DNA of 64,000 nt from Hyalangium ruber. Its GTDB lineage: Bacteria; Myxococcota; Myxococcia; Myxococcales; Myxococcaceae. The notes beneath the pieces were generated by a model. That model saw only the letters and a list, made by a program, of their open reading frames with translations, made no database searches and had not been told where the DNA came from. Position numbers and translations under genes: made by a program. Shown here in pieces: positions 1 to 8,933 of the stretch; within the stretch, counting starts at the first letter, position 1, and each line of letters starts with the position of its first letter. The stretch spans positions 62,001 to 126,000 of the forward strand of contig NZ_JAXIVS010000019.1 of the NCBI RefSeq assembly GCF_034259325.1. Reading direction: 5' to 3'.

Positions 1-5
1 ACAAA

Positions 6-55
6 GAGGGCTAAGGACGAGGGCTAAGGACGAGGGCTGAGAACGAGGCCTGAGG
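6..55. repeat. short 13-bp tandem repeat
   Basis: About 3.8 tandem copies of a 13-bp unit (GAGGGCTAAGGAC) start at 6, 19, 32 and 45. The first two are identical and the later ones are degenerate. They lie just beyond the stop of the histidine kinase gene. No gene is visible here. This may be slipped-strand intergenic repeat DNA. Confidence 0.7.
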
Positions 56-71
56 CGAGTCCCGCGCGGGC

Positions 72-1994
72 CTACGACTCGACCAGCGGCAGGCGCAGGG
101 TGAAGGCCGTGCCCTGCCCCACCTGGCTGCTCACGGTGATGCGGCCACCGTGGCTCTCGACGATGCCCTGGACGATGGAGAGCCCCAGGCCGGTGCCCTT
201 GCCCTCCTCCTTGGTGGTGAAGAAGGGATCGAAGATGCGGCTCAGGTGCTTGGGTTCGATTCCCGAGCCCGTGTCGCGCACCTCCACCACCGCCTCCTGA
301 CCGTCGCGCCGGGTGACGAGCGTCACCTTTCCGCCGGGGGACATGGCGTGGCAGGCGTTGGTGATGAGGTTGACGAAGACCTGCACCAGGTTGGCGCGCA
401 CGGCGGAGATGGGCGGCAGCTCCGCGTACTCGCGCTGCACGCTGGCCTTGGCGTTGGACACCACGTGCTCGCAGAAGCCCACCGCCTGGTCGACGATGGC
501 GTTGAGCTGCACCCGCTCGGGCCGGTCCTTGGCGGGCCGCGCGTAGGAGACGAGGTCCTTGGTGAAGCGGAGGATGCGCTGGCTGTTCTCGAGGATCTTC
601 CGCAGCTTGTCCACGTCGGCGGGCACGGCGTCCTGGCGTGACTGCGCCTTGATGAGCAGCGCCTCGCTGTAGGCGGACACGGCCGTCATGGGGTTGTTGA
701 TCTCATGCACCACGCTGGCGGCGAGCTGGCCGATGGAGGCCAGCTTCTCGGCGTGGATGATGCGCTTCTCCAGCTCCTTGATGACGGTGATGTCCTGGCC
801 GATGGCGATGACGCCCTCCACCTCGCCCAGGGGCGTGCGCATCGAGGAGGTGGCGAAGGAGACGCGCACCTCGCCCTCCTTGGAGCGCAGCCGTGTCTCG
901 AAGTTGTTGACCGCCTCGCCCCGGATGGCGGAGGCGAACACGGAGCCCAGGCGCAGCTGCTCGTCCTCGGGGATGAAGGCGAACACGTCCCTGCCCAGCA
1001 CCTCCTCCTTGGAGAAGCCGGTGAGGGCGCTGAGGGCCTGATTGAAGACGACCACCTGCTTCTCGCGGTTGGCCACGAGGATGAGGGCGTTGGCTTTCTC
1101 CAGCAGCTCCTCGAGGTACTTGCGCACGAACGTCAGCTCATCGATGAGCTTGGCGTTGCGCACGGCGACCGCCACCTGGTTGGCGAGCTGCAAGAGCACC
1201 CGCTCGTCGTGGGCGACGTCCGCCTCCAGCCCCTCGGGGTACTCCATGTTGATGGCGCCGAAGAGCTGGCCGCTGGCCACCAGCGGAGCGCTCACGCCCA
1301 GGGTGCTGCCATTGAAGATGAGGGGCACCTCGCGCGAGACGACGACGCGGTCAGCGGGCAGCGCGTCCGGGTCCAGGTGCGTCTTGACCACGGCGCTCTG
1401 CTTGAGGACGAGCGGCTCGTGCGCGCCCTCTTTCAGCCTGCCTTCGGCGTAGAGGGAGGTGAGGCCGCCCGTGCGCGCATCGACGATGCGGATGCAGAAG
1501 GCGCGCTGGGGGAAGAGCTCCTTGACTCCGCGAGCCACGGCCGCGACCAGTTCCTCCTCGCCTGTGGCCTCCGCCACGCTGCGGCTCAGGTCCAGCAGCA
1601 CGCCCTCGGTGCGGGCCTGCTCCAGCAGCGCGCGCTCGGCCATCATCAGCCGGCCCGGCTCCATGCGCCCGCGCACCACCACCGTGTCACCGCGCCGCGC
1701 CAGCGTCACCAGCACGCAGCGCAGGTCCGGCAGGGACACCTCCACGTCCGAGTTCTCACCCTCGCGCGGCGACAGCCCCGCGTCCTGGGAGAGCGTCGCC
1801 ACCACTCCGGCCACGAGGCCCTCGGGGGTGGTGTCCTGGGCGGAGCAGAAGCGGATGAAGGGCGGGTTGGCGGCCAGCAGCCGCAGCGTGCCGTCACACA
1901 GGGCGAGCGGCTCGTCGAGCACCTCGAAGAGGGCTTGGAATGCCTCCGGGGTCGGGCCGCCGGAGATGCGCAGCACGCGGGAGTCACTCTTCAT
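72..1994 (-). CDS. GAF/PAS sensor histidine kinase
   Basis: A 640-residue soluble hybrid sensor kinase with no membrane segment. It has a GAF domain at roughly residues 130-285, a PAS domain at about 295-400, and a HisKA dimerisation domain with the phospho-accepting His at residue 430 (motif VVHEINNP). The HATPase_c domain has its N box near residue 547 (FVNLITNACHAM), followed by DTGSGI and GTGLGLSI. It should autophosphorylate and pass phosphate to a response regulator that is not in this window. The ATG overlaps the stop of the upstream sensor gene by 11 bp, so the two are probably translationally coupled and may work together. Confidence 0.93.
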   Translation of the reverse strand: MKSDSRVLRISGGPTPEAFQALFEVLDEPLALCDGTLRLLAANPPFIRFCSAQDTTPEGLVAGVVATLSQDAGLSPREGENSDVEVSLPDLRCVLVTLARRGDTVVVRGRMEPGRLMMAERALLEQARTEGVLLDLSRSVAEATGEEELVAAVARGVKELFPQRAFCIRIVDARTGGLTSLYAEGRLKEGAHEPLVLKQSAVVKTHLDPDALPADRVVVSREVPLIFNGSTLGVSAPLVASGQLFGAINMEYPEGLEADVAHDERVLLQLANQVAVAVRNAKLIDELTFVRKYLEELLEKANALILVANREKQVVVFNQALSALTGFSKEEVLGRDVFAFIPEDEQLRLGSVFASAIRGEAVNNFETRLRSKEGEVRVSFATSSMRTPLGEVEGVIAIGQDITVIKELEKRIIHAEKLASIGQLAASVVHEINNPMTAVSAYSEALLIKAQSRQDAVPADVDKLRKILENSQRILRFTKDLVSYARPAKDRPERVQLNAIVDQAVGFCEHVVSNAKASVQREYAELPPISAVRANLVQVFVNLITNACHAMSPGGKVTLVTRRDGQEAVVEVRDTGSGIEPKHLSRIFDPFFTTKEEGKGTGLGLSIVQGIVESHGGRITVSSQVGQGTAFTLRLPLVES

Positions 1995-3954
1995 GGGAGG
2001 ATGCCTTGTCGAGGTCGAGGATGCGCTGCGTACCCATGTAGGCCTTGGTCTCGTAGCGGGTGATCTTCCCGATTTTCCGGACGATCTCCGCCATGCGCTC
2101 GGCCTCGCGATAGATGATGTCCACGGGCTTGAACGCGAAATCCTCGGGCTTGAGCTTGCGCTTGAGCAGCTCGGCGTAGCCCATCACCGAGGTGAGCGGT
2201 TGGTTGAGCTCATGAGCGGCGGTGCCGGCCAGGGCGACGATGACGGCGCTCTTCTCACTCTCCTCCAGCCGCGTCTCCACGTCCGACAGCTTGCGCTCCA
2301 GCTGCATGCGGTCGCGCAGGTCGGTGAAGATGCCCACGGAGGCCGACTCGCGGCCGCCCTCATAGAGGATGGAGGCCGTCATGTTCACCGGCACCGAATC
2401 GCCGCTGCGGTGGATGAGCTCCTGGCGCATGACGGACAGCCGCCCGCGCCCGCCGAAGTCCGGGCTGCGCAGCTGGGCCATGATGCGCCGGGCGACGCCG
2501 GGCGGGTAGACCTGCTGCACGGTCATCCCCGCCAGGGCCTCCTGGGCGGTGTAGCCCAGAATGGCCTCGGCCCCCTTGTTGAAGAGGATGATCTTGCCCT
2601 GCATGTCCGCGGCGATGATGGCGTCCACGGACGAGTCGATGAGCCGCTCGAGGAAGTCCTTGGTGTGGCTCAGCTCGTTGGCCAGGCGGCGCGCGTGCGT
2701 CACATCCCGGAACGAGAGGATGGTGGCCAGGCTGCCGTTGTGCAGGGGCGCGGCCGACAGCGAGAGCGTCAGGTGCCGGCCTCCCACCGTCTGCACCGCC
2801 ACGTCCACGTTGGAGCGCGTCTCGCCGCGCCCAGCGGCGGCCACCAGCTCCATCAGCACCCCGTCGTCCACCGTCTGGAGCAGCTGCAGCAGGTGGCGCC
2901 CGCGCGCCTGCTCGGCGGGAGAATCCAGCAGCGTGGCGCCCGCGGGGTTGAGGCTGAGCACGCACGCCTTGTCATCGAGGATGGCCACGCCCTCGCCCAC
3001 GTTGGCGAAGAAGAGGTGGTAGGTGCGCAGCGCGGCGGCCTGCTCCTCGGCGGCGATGCGCGCCGTCTTCTCGCGCTCGGTCTGCCCGCGCACCGTCTCG
3101 ATCATCGAGGCGTTGCGCAGGGCGATGGCGGTGGCATGTGCCACCGTGGTGAGGAAGTCGATCTCCCGCGCGGTGAAGGTGCGCCGGCGCCCGGAGGCGC
3201 GCACCAGCAGCACGCCGCGCACCTGGCCGCGGATGGGCATGGGGAGCGCGGCGATGGCGTGGATGCCCTGGGCGGCCACCGCACCCTGCACCCCCTCCAG
3301 GAGCGGGTGGTTGGGGGCGTTCTCCACCACCAGGGGCCGGGCGGTGCGCGCCACCTCGCGGATCTCCGGGTAGCGCGCCAGCTCGATGCGCCGATCCTTG
3401 AGCGCGGGGTCGTCACTGGAGGCGACGATGACGCCCTCCTGCGCATCCGAGTCCAACATCACCAGCGAGGCGCGGGAGATGTCGAGCTGGAGGGCCAGGC
3501 GGCGCGTCACGTCATGCAGCAGGGCCTCCACGTCGAGGCTCTCGGCGTAGTCGGCGGTGAGCTCCAGCAGCAGCGAGAGGTCCTTCTGGAGCTGGGCCTG
3601 CTCCTCGCGCTCGCTGTAGCGCTCGGCCAGGCGGTGGAGGCGGTAGGCCAGCTCGTGCGGCACGGCGCTGGTGAGCACGTCGTCCGGCTTGAGGGGCTCC
3701 AGCGAGGCGAAGGCATCCTCGCCGGGGTCCACCAGCGCCAGCAGCAGCGCGCGCGAGGCGTTGCCACCGGCGAGGACCGCCGCGAGCGCCGGGCCGCTGC
3801 CCGCGGCGGTGAGGTCCGCCAGGATGATGGCGGCCTCGGCCGGATTGTCCATCACCCGCAGGCCGACCCGCGCCGCGGCACGCACGAGCGGCTCGCGGGC
3901 GGGCGAGTCCGGAGGCACCAGGGTAACGCCGAGGGCGATTTCGGGGGACGACAC
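1984..3954 (-). CDS. GAF/PAS sensor protein with HisKA but no ATPase domain
   Basis: 656 residues. The first ~110 residues look like a degenerate receiver fold. A GAF domain follows at about 130-290, then PAS at about 300-410 and PAS at about 425-540. A dimerisation/phosphoacceptor helix pair has its His at residue 581 (motif AAHELNQPL). The protein ends 75 residues after that His, so the catalytic HATPase domain is absent. The next gene in the operon has a complete kinase core and overlaps it by 11 bp. I infer that this protein is a sensory partner, either heterodimerising with or being phosphorylated by the downstream kinase. The absence comes from a normal stop in frame, with no ATPase-like remnant after it. 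Confidence 0.88.
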   Translation of the reverse strand: MSSPEIALGVTLVPPDSPAREPLVRAAARVGLRVMDNPAEAAIILADLTAAGSGPALAAVLAGGNASRALLLALVDPGEDAFASLEPLKPDDVLTSAVPHELAYRLHRLAERYSEREEQAQLQKDLSLLLELTADYAESLDVEALLHDVTRRLALQLDISRASLVMLDSDAQEGVIVASSDDPALKDRRIELARYPEIREVARTARPLVVENAPNHPLLEGVQGAVAAQGIHAIAALPMPIRGQVRGVLLVRASGRRRTFTAREIDFLTTVAHATAIALRNASMIETVRGQTEREKTARIAAEEQAAALRTYHLFFANVGEGVAILDDKACVLSLNPAGATLLDSPAEQARGRHLLQLLQTVDDGVLMELVAAAGRGETRSNVDVAVQTVGGRHLTLSLSAAPLHNGSLATILSFRDVTHARRLANELSHTKDFLERLIDSSVDAIIAADMQGKIILFNKGAEAILGYTAQEALAGMTVQQVYPPGVARRIMAQLRSPDFGGRGRLSVMRQELIHRSGDSVPVNMTASILYEGGRESASVGIFTDLRDRMQLERKLSDVETRLEESEKSAVIVALAGTAAHELNQPLTSVMGYAELLKRKLKPEDFAFKPVDIIYREAERMAEIVRKIGKITRYETKAYMGTQRILDLDKASSHEE

Positions 3955-4004
3955 GAAGCAGCAGGCTCCAGATGGGGGCGCCTGAGTCTACACGTGAGCG
4001 TGGC

Positions 4005-5693
4005 TCAGGGGCAGCCCGCCTCGCGTGCCCCCAGGTCTGGAGCCGTCCCACAGAAGGGAAGCCCCAGTGCTACACCCGTGTCGCGCGCCGCCGAGTCCGG
4101 CCCCGGGGTGAAGTCGGCGTTGGCGACATTCGAAAAGCCGGGGGAGCGCTCCACCGAGCGCCGGTCCAGCCCTGTCTTCGTCCTCCACTCGGACAGGCCC
4201 ATCTCCACCCCATCCAGGCGGAAGCGCGCCGCGCTCGCCTCTCGGTAGACGAGGTTGCTGTCCACCACCGCGCCGCTCCGGCCGGGCCCCGCGCGCAGCG
4301 CCTGGCCGCAGCCCGCCAGGATGTTGTTGCGCGCATCCAATCCCTGCGAGGGGCCGGTGTCCCCGCCGCCGAAGTAGAAGCAGGCGCCGGGCATGTTCCA
4401 GACGGTGTTGTGCTGCACCTTCACATCCGTGGAGGTGTCCACGCGGATGCCGACGCCGTCATTGTCATTGGCGTTGTAGCCGTCCAGCACGAGGTTGCGG
4501 CGCAGGACGATGCGGGTGGGAGGCGCGCCGACGCGCACCCCGCCCACGCTGATGCCGCGCCCGTTGTCGCGCAGCACGTTCTCCTCCAGGGTGACGTCCT
4601 TGGCGGACAGGTGGACCACCACGCCCTCTCCGCCCGAGGAGGAGGAGCGCCGGTGTCCCCAAATGGTGTTGCGGCGCAGCACCACCTTCGTACAGGTCTT
4701 GATGTCCACGCCGTTCTCCCGGTTCTCGTGCAGCTCGTTGTCCTCGAGCAGCAGGTTGTCGAACGGGGTGCCGGAGAGGGTGGCCCCGCCTTCCGGCCCG
4801 ATGCACTGCACGCCATCGCCGGAGTTGTGGTGGATGTCATTGCCGCGCACCACCACGTTGCGCGCCGTCGTCTGGACGATGACGCCGTGGCTGTCGTCGC
4901 CAGACTTCTGGAAGTGGTGGATCTCGTTGTTCTCGATGAGCACGTCGCTCGCGTACTCGGCGACATCGACGCCGGCCCCCGCGGTGCCGTTCTTCAGCGT
5001 GCTGTTCCGGAGCACGCCATGGTGCGCGCCCTGCGTGCGCCACAGCGCCGCGAAGGCTCGGTCGCCCGCCACGTCCACGGTGAGCCCGTCGATGCGCCAG
5101 TACGCGCCCCGCACCTCGATCATCGGCGTGGAGCTGCCCGTGCCTCCCTTCAGGGTGGGCACAGCGCCCGGGGCGGCCTTCAACGTCAGGGGCTTCGAGG
5201 CGGAGCCGCCCCGCTCCTCCAGGCGCAGCCGCTCGGTGTACGTGCCGGAGGCGAGGAAGATGGCCTCGCCGGGCCGCACCAGGGAGAGCGCCTTGGCCAG
5301 GGTCCGGAAGGGTCGCGTCTGAGAGCCCTCCGCCGTGTCACTGCCCCCCGGAGCGACCCAGAAGATGCGGGAGAACTCCGGCGCGGGCGGCGGGGTTGGC
5401 GCGGGCGGAGGCGTGGCAGGTGGGGCCGGAGCGGGGACCGGCTGGGAGGGTGCCTGCGGCGGGGGCGTGGGCTCGGGCGCGGGAGGCGAGGGCTCAGGCG
5501 TCGGAGGCGTCACCCCGGGGCTAGAAGGCTCCGCGGGCGGGGTAGCGGTGCCTTCGTTCTGGGAAGGCGCCGAGGCGCCCGGGAGGTTCGAACGAGGAAG
5601 GTCCTCGTGCTGGGTCATGTCGGCTCGCCCACAGGCGAGCAAGGAGAGGGTGACAGCACTACCGAGCGCCGCGAGGGCCGACCTGATGCGCAT
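4005..5693 (-). CDS. right-handed beta-helix lipoprotein
   Basis: 562 residues. A signal peptide ends in a lipobox-like LSLLAC (Cys21). A Pro/Thr/Glu-rich spacer of about 80 residues follows (many PPAPEP-type units). The rest is a parallel beta-helix, starting with the DUF1565-type motif WVAPGGSDTAEGSQTRPF and running through repeated NNxI/RxN turns (for example VLIENNEIHHF and VVRGNDIHHN). Such folds bind or cleave polysaccharide. No pectate-lyase active site can be assigned by eye, so the substrate is unknown. It is probably anchored in the outer membrane with the helix held away from it by the Pro-rich linker. It stands alone, with its own upstream region facing queD. Confidence 0.85.
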   Translation of the reverse strand: MRIRSALAALGSAVTLSLLACGRADMTQHEDLPRSNLPGASAPSQNEGTATPPAEPSSPGVTPPTPEPSPPAPEPTPPPQAPSQPVPAPAPPATPPPAPTPPPAPEFSRIFWVAPGGSDTAEGSQTRPFRTLAKALSLVRPGEAIFLASGTYTERLRLEERGGSASKPLTLKAAPGAVPTLKGGTGSSTPMIEVRGAYWRIDGLTVDVAGDRAFAALWRTQGAHHGVLRNSTLKNGTAGAGVDVAEYASDVLIENNEIHHFQKSGDDSHGVIVQTTARNVVVRGNDIHHNSGDGVQCIGPEGGATLSGTPFDNLLLEDNELHENRENGVDIKTCTKVVLRRNTIWGHRRSSSSGGEGVVVHLSAKDVTLEENVLRDNGRGISVGGVRVGAPPTRIVLRRNLVLDGYNANDNDGVGIRVDTSTDVKVQHNTVWNMPGACFYFGGGDTGPSQGLDARNNILAGCGQALRAGPGRSGAVVDSNLVYREASAARFRLDGVEMGLSEWRTKTGLDRRSVERSPGFSNVANADFTPGPDSAARDTGVALGLPFCGTAPDLGAREAGCP

Positions 5694-5937
5694 CCAGACT
5701 CCGGGTGTGGGTTCAGGCGAAGGGGTTCGCCGTGCGTCGGCCGCCGGACAAGGCAGGCGCGCTGATCATTCCCCCTCCCCTGGGCAAGCCCTGCCTGCCA
5801 GGCCGCTGGGGAAGAGAGCGGCTGACACGATTCCGCGAGGTTGGCGCCCCGGGTCGCGTGAAAATGGATGCACCCTTCGTGGGCCTGTGTAAGAGCATGG
5901 CGCCGCGCGCACCGCGCCGGTTTCACCTGGAGTCCTC

Positions 5938-6300
5938 GTGGAGATCTTCAAGGAATTCACCTTCGAGGCGGCCCATCGGCTGCCCAATGTTCCCCCGGGG
6001 CACAAGTGCAGCCGGCTGCACGGGCACAGCTATCGTGTGGAGATCCACGTGCGTGGGCCCGTGGGCGAGCGCTCCGGGTGGATCATGGACTTCGCGGACC
6101 TGAAGGAGGCCTTCTCCCCGCTCCACGCGAAGCTGGACCACTACTACCTCAACGAGGTGGAGGGCCTGGAGAACCCCACCAGCGAGAACCTGGCGCGGTG
6201 GATCTGGCGGAGGCTGCGCCCCACCCTGCCCCTGCTGCACCGCGTGGTGGTGCGAGAGACCTGCACCAGCGGTTGCCGCTACGAGGGCGAGGACGAGTAG
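5938..6300 (+). CDS. queD: 6-carboxy-5,6,7,8-tetrahydropterin synthase (QueD)
   Basis: A 120-residue 6-pyruvoyl-tetrahydropterin-synthase-family protein of normal QueD length. It converts dihydroneopterin triphosphate to 6-carboxytetrahydropterin, the second step of queuosine/7-deazapurine synthesis. The zinc ligands are visible as FEAAHRLP and the CSRLHGHSY motif, whose Cys is the catalytic residue. The start is GTG at 5938, where the family's N-terminus ([13 protein letters not shown]) begins. It is convergent, with a 3-bp gap, to a queuosine-precursor transporter gene, which supports the tRNA-modification role. Confidence 0.92.
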   Translation: MEIFKEFTFEAAHRLPNVPPGHKCSRLHGHSYRVEIHVRGPVGERSGWIMDFADLKEAFSPLHAKLDHYYLNEVEGLENPTSENLARWIWRRLRPTLPLLHRVVVRETCTSGCRYEGEDE

Positions 6301-6303
6301 CGC

Positions 6304-7017
6304 TTAGGGGCTGTCGGCGAGGGGCTCGCCGTTGTTGCCCAGCAGCACGGGCTTCATCCCCAGCCAGCGCTGCACCAGCGCGTGGACGGCATAGATGAGG
6401 GGCGTGAGCCCCACGGCCACCAGCAGCTTCACCGCGTAGGAGGTGGTGACGATGCCGAGGATGCCCTCGAGGGGCACCACGCCCCACCACGCGATGAGCT
6501 GGAACACCACGGTGTCGACGAGCTGGGACACCACCGTGGAGCCCGTGGCGCGCAGCCACAGTTGCCGGTTGTGCGTGAGCCGCTTGAGCAGGTGGAAGAG
6601 GGCGATGTCGCTGAACTGGCCGATGAGGTAGGCGACCATCGAGGCCATCAGGATGCGCTGAGAGCCTCCGAAGACGTTGTTGAACGAGCCCTCGACGGTG
6701 CCCCGGTAGTCCGGAGCGCGGGTGAAGGGCGCCCAGTCCAGCCCCATCGCCAGATAGATGAAGGTGAAGGCGAACAGCGCCATCGCCAGGCCCAGCCAGG
6801 TGACGAAGCGGGCGGTCTGCTTGCCGTAGAACTCGTTGAGGGTGTCGGTGAGGACGAACGTCACCGGGAAGAGCAGGATGCCCACCGACATCACCGAGAC
6901 GATGGGTCCCAGATGTACCTCGAAGAGCTTCACCCCGATGATGTCCCCCACCACGAGCGCGGTGCAGAACACCCCGGCGAGCACCACGAAGAGCCGAGAG
7001 CGGTTGTCCAGCTTCAT
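6304..7017 (-). CDS. yhhQ: queuosine precursor transporter, YhhQ/DUF165 family
   Basis: A 237-residue integral membrane protein with about six hydrophobic segments. It has the family's signature features: an N-terminal GVFCTALVVGDIIGVKLFE helix, TDTLNEFYGKQ in the first loop, and GSTVVSQLVDTVVFQLIAWWG. The family imports preQ0/preQ1 across the inner membrane. It sits tail to tail with queD, so this locus combines de novo synthesis and salvage. The start ATG at 7017 has AAGGA about 8 nt upstream. Confidence 0.9.
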   Translation of the reverse strand: MKLDNRSRLFVVLAGVFCTALVVGDIIGVKLFEVHLGPIVSVMSVGILLFPVTFVLTDTLNEFYGKQTARFVTWLGLAMALFAFTFIYLAMGLDWAPFTRAPDYRGTVEGSFNNVFGGSQRILMASMVAYLIGQFSDIALFHLLKRLTHNRQLWLRATGSTVVSQLVDTVVFQLIAWWGVVPLEGILGIVTTSYAVKLLVAVGLTPLIYAVHALVQRWLGMKPVLLGNNGEPLADSP

Positions 7018-7129
7018 CCCTGATCCTTGAGGAGGAGGCGGCGCGTCTTACCACTTCTCGAGCGCTGAAACGAAAAGCGCCAGGGACCCGAGGTCCCCAG
7101 CGCTTGCTTGCTTCCAGCTATCGCTGACT

Positions 7130-7687
7130 TCAGTTCCAGCGGCTGGCCGGGGCGCCCCACCCGGAGCCCGAGTGCCGCTGCCAGGGAGCGGAGACCCACA
7201 CCCACTGCTCCACCGTCTCGTAGCGGCCTTCCACCCAGCGCTGGTCATAGTAGCCGCCCGTGCACTTCGTCACGGCGCGGCGGGGACGGTAGCGGCAGTC
7301 CTGCGGCACCCACACCTGCTCGTAGCGACCGGGGACCCACTGCTGCGTGAGGCGGAGCTCGTAGCGGCCCTGCTCGTTCTGCGGAGGCGCCGGCTGCGGA
7401 CCATGGTGGCAGTTGCCGGTGTGGATGTGGACCTCGAAGCGGCCCCGGCGATCCCTGCGGTCGTGCCGGTCATGCCGGTCGTGCCGGTCACGGCGATCGT
7501 CGTACCGGCCATGGTCGTCGCGGCCGTCGTAATAGGAGGGCTGGTCATGGCCCCCGTGAAATGCCTGGGCCTCGGGGGCGGCGGTGAGGTTCTGCTGGGT
7601 GTTCACCTGGGTGTCCTGCGCCATCGCCGTGGAGCCGAGGAGCAGTGCGCTGAGAGCCAGGGAGAAGATGCCGGTCTTGAGGGCCAT
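7130..7687 (-). CDS. small exported His/Arg/Asp-rich protein
   Basis: 185 residues. The ATG at 7687 is chosen because GGAGG lies 10 nt upstream and a clean signal peptide follows (MALKTGIFSLALSALLLGST, AMA-Q cleavage). The mature protein begins with a charged low-complexity tract of DRHDRHDRR type and then has two related modules built on WVPGRYEQVWV and WVEGRYETVEQWVWV. Such W-x-x-G-x-Y modules occur in small periplasmic proteins of unknown role. The His-rich tract might bind metal, but this is only a guess. No operon partner is visible. Confidence 0.8.
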   Translation of the reverse strand: MALKTGIFSLALSALLLGSTAMAQDTQVNTQQNLTAAPEAQAFHGGHDQPSYYDGRDDHGRYDDRRDRHDRHDRHDRRDRRGRFEVHIHTGNCHHGPQPAPPQNEQGRYELRLTQQWVPGRYEQVWVPQDCRYRPRRAVTKCTGGYYDQRWVEGRYETVEQWVWVSAPWQRHSGSGWGAPASRWN

Positions 7688-7814
7688 TTTCGAGTTCCTC
7701 CGTCGTAGTGCCCTTTCTGACGGGGGAGTCCCCAAAAGATTCATTCCCAACGGGCCGACCCGCTCCCAGGGAGGGGGAGGCCGCTACTCTTCGGAAATGT
7801 CGGGGGTTTTTGGC

Positions 7815-8933
7815 TCAGCGGGGGGCCACCTCGGCGCAGGTGAGGCCCTCCTCGGGGGCGCAATTCTGGCCGATCAGGCAGCCGCCCGCGCCGTTGAAGT
7901 CCACGCAGCGCACGGGCCGGCAGTCCGTGTCCGTCACGCAAGGCTTGCGGCTCAGCGTGCATGCGCCCTGGCTGCAGGTGCCCTGCGCACAGTCAGTGTC
8001 CCGTTGGCACGAGCAGTAGCCCAGCACGTCGCCCTCGGCCACGTCACAACGCCCCGCGCACGCGCCCACCTCCTGTCCTGTCTCCTTCACGCAGCGCCCG
8101 CCGCGCTGGCAGTCCGTGTCCGCGCGGCATGGGAGCGACGGGTCCGCCGGGCACTCGGCGTCGGCACGGCAGCGCGAGCGGCTGTAGGCCACCACCACGT
8201 CCGCGCACTGGTAGCCGTTCGGACAGCCCTGCCCCTCCGAGCAGTCCACCCCGCAGAAGGCGCTCCCTCCGGGGGCCGTCTCCACCAGGCAGTAGTTGGC
8301 TCCGCGCCCGCAGACCTGGATGCCTCCGCCGTAGTTGCAGCTCGCGCAGTAGGGCCGGCGCACCGGGTCCGCGTCGCTGTAGCAGAGCGCGCGGGGCTCT
8401 GCCGTCGGAGTGCCGCAGCGCTCACCGAAGGCACAGTCGCCGTCCTCCGCGCAGAAGGCCGCGTCACACACGCCCAGCGCGCATGCGGCTCGGCCCTCCG
8501 GGTCCGTGGCCTCGCAGAGACAGGGCGCGTCTCCGCAGCGGCAGGAGGCCGAGGGACAGTCTCCCGCGCTCCGGCACCCCTGCACGCAGAGAGCGCGTGA
8601 GGCGTCACACACCTCTCCTATCGGGCAGTGCAGGTCCGTGGCGCAGCGCCCGCGCTGGAGACAGGTGCCTGTCGTGGTGTCACAGAAGAGGGTCGGGTCC
8701 GCGCAGTCCGCGTTCTTCTCACAGCCGGCGCGGGGTTGGCAGAAGCCCGCCGCGTTGCACAGCTCGCCAGCGGCACAGGCCGCGTCGGTGCGGCAGAGGC
8801 ATGCCCCCTCGGAGCAGCGGTACGCCTCCGCGAGAGCGCCGCAGTCGGAGGGCTCACGGCACTCCAAGTCCGTGCGTGTCTCGGAACAGCCAGCGAGCAG
8901 GAGCAGGAGCGCGAGGAGCAGGAGACGATTCAC
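7815..8933 (-). CDS. Cys-rich repeat lipoprotein (last gene of seven-gene operon)
   Basis: 372 residues from the GTG at 8933, which overlaps the stop of the preceding gene as GTGA. The signal peptide (VNRLLLLALLLLLAGC) ends in a lipobox with LAGC, followed by Ser-Glu. The mature protein is almost entirely short Cys-rich units of the C-x-x-x-x-D-C...G-x-x-C type, found in many myxobacterial surface proteins, including TraA in this window. No enzymatic motif is seen. It is probably a disulfide-rigidified surface stalk or adhesin. As the last gene of the operon it has six overlapping upstream partners. Confidence 0.85.
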   Translation of the reverse strand: MNRLLLLALLLLLAGCSETRTDLECREPSDCGALAEAYRCSEGACLCRTDAACAAGELCNAAGFCQPRAGCEKNADCADPTLFCDTTTGTCLQRGRCATDLHCPIGEVCDASRALCVQGCRSAGDCPSASCRCGDAPCLCEATDPEGRAACALGVCDAAFCAEDGDCAFGERCGTPTAEPRALCYSDADPVRRPYCASCNYGGGIQVCGRGANYCLVETAPGGSAFCGVDCSEGQGCPNGYQCADVVVAYSRSRCRADAECPADPSLPCRADTDCQRGGRCVKETGQEVGACAGRCDVAEGDVLGYCSCQRDTDCAQGTCSQGACTLSRKPCVTDTDCRPVRCVDFNGAGGCLIGQNCAPEEGLTCAEVAPR

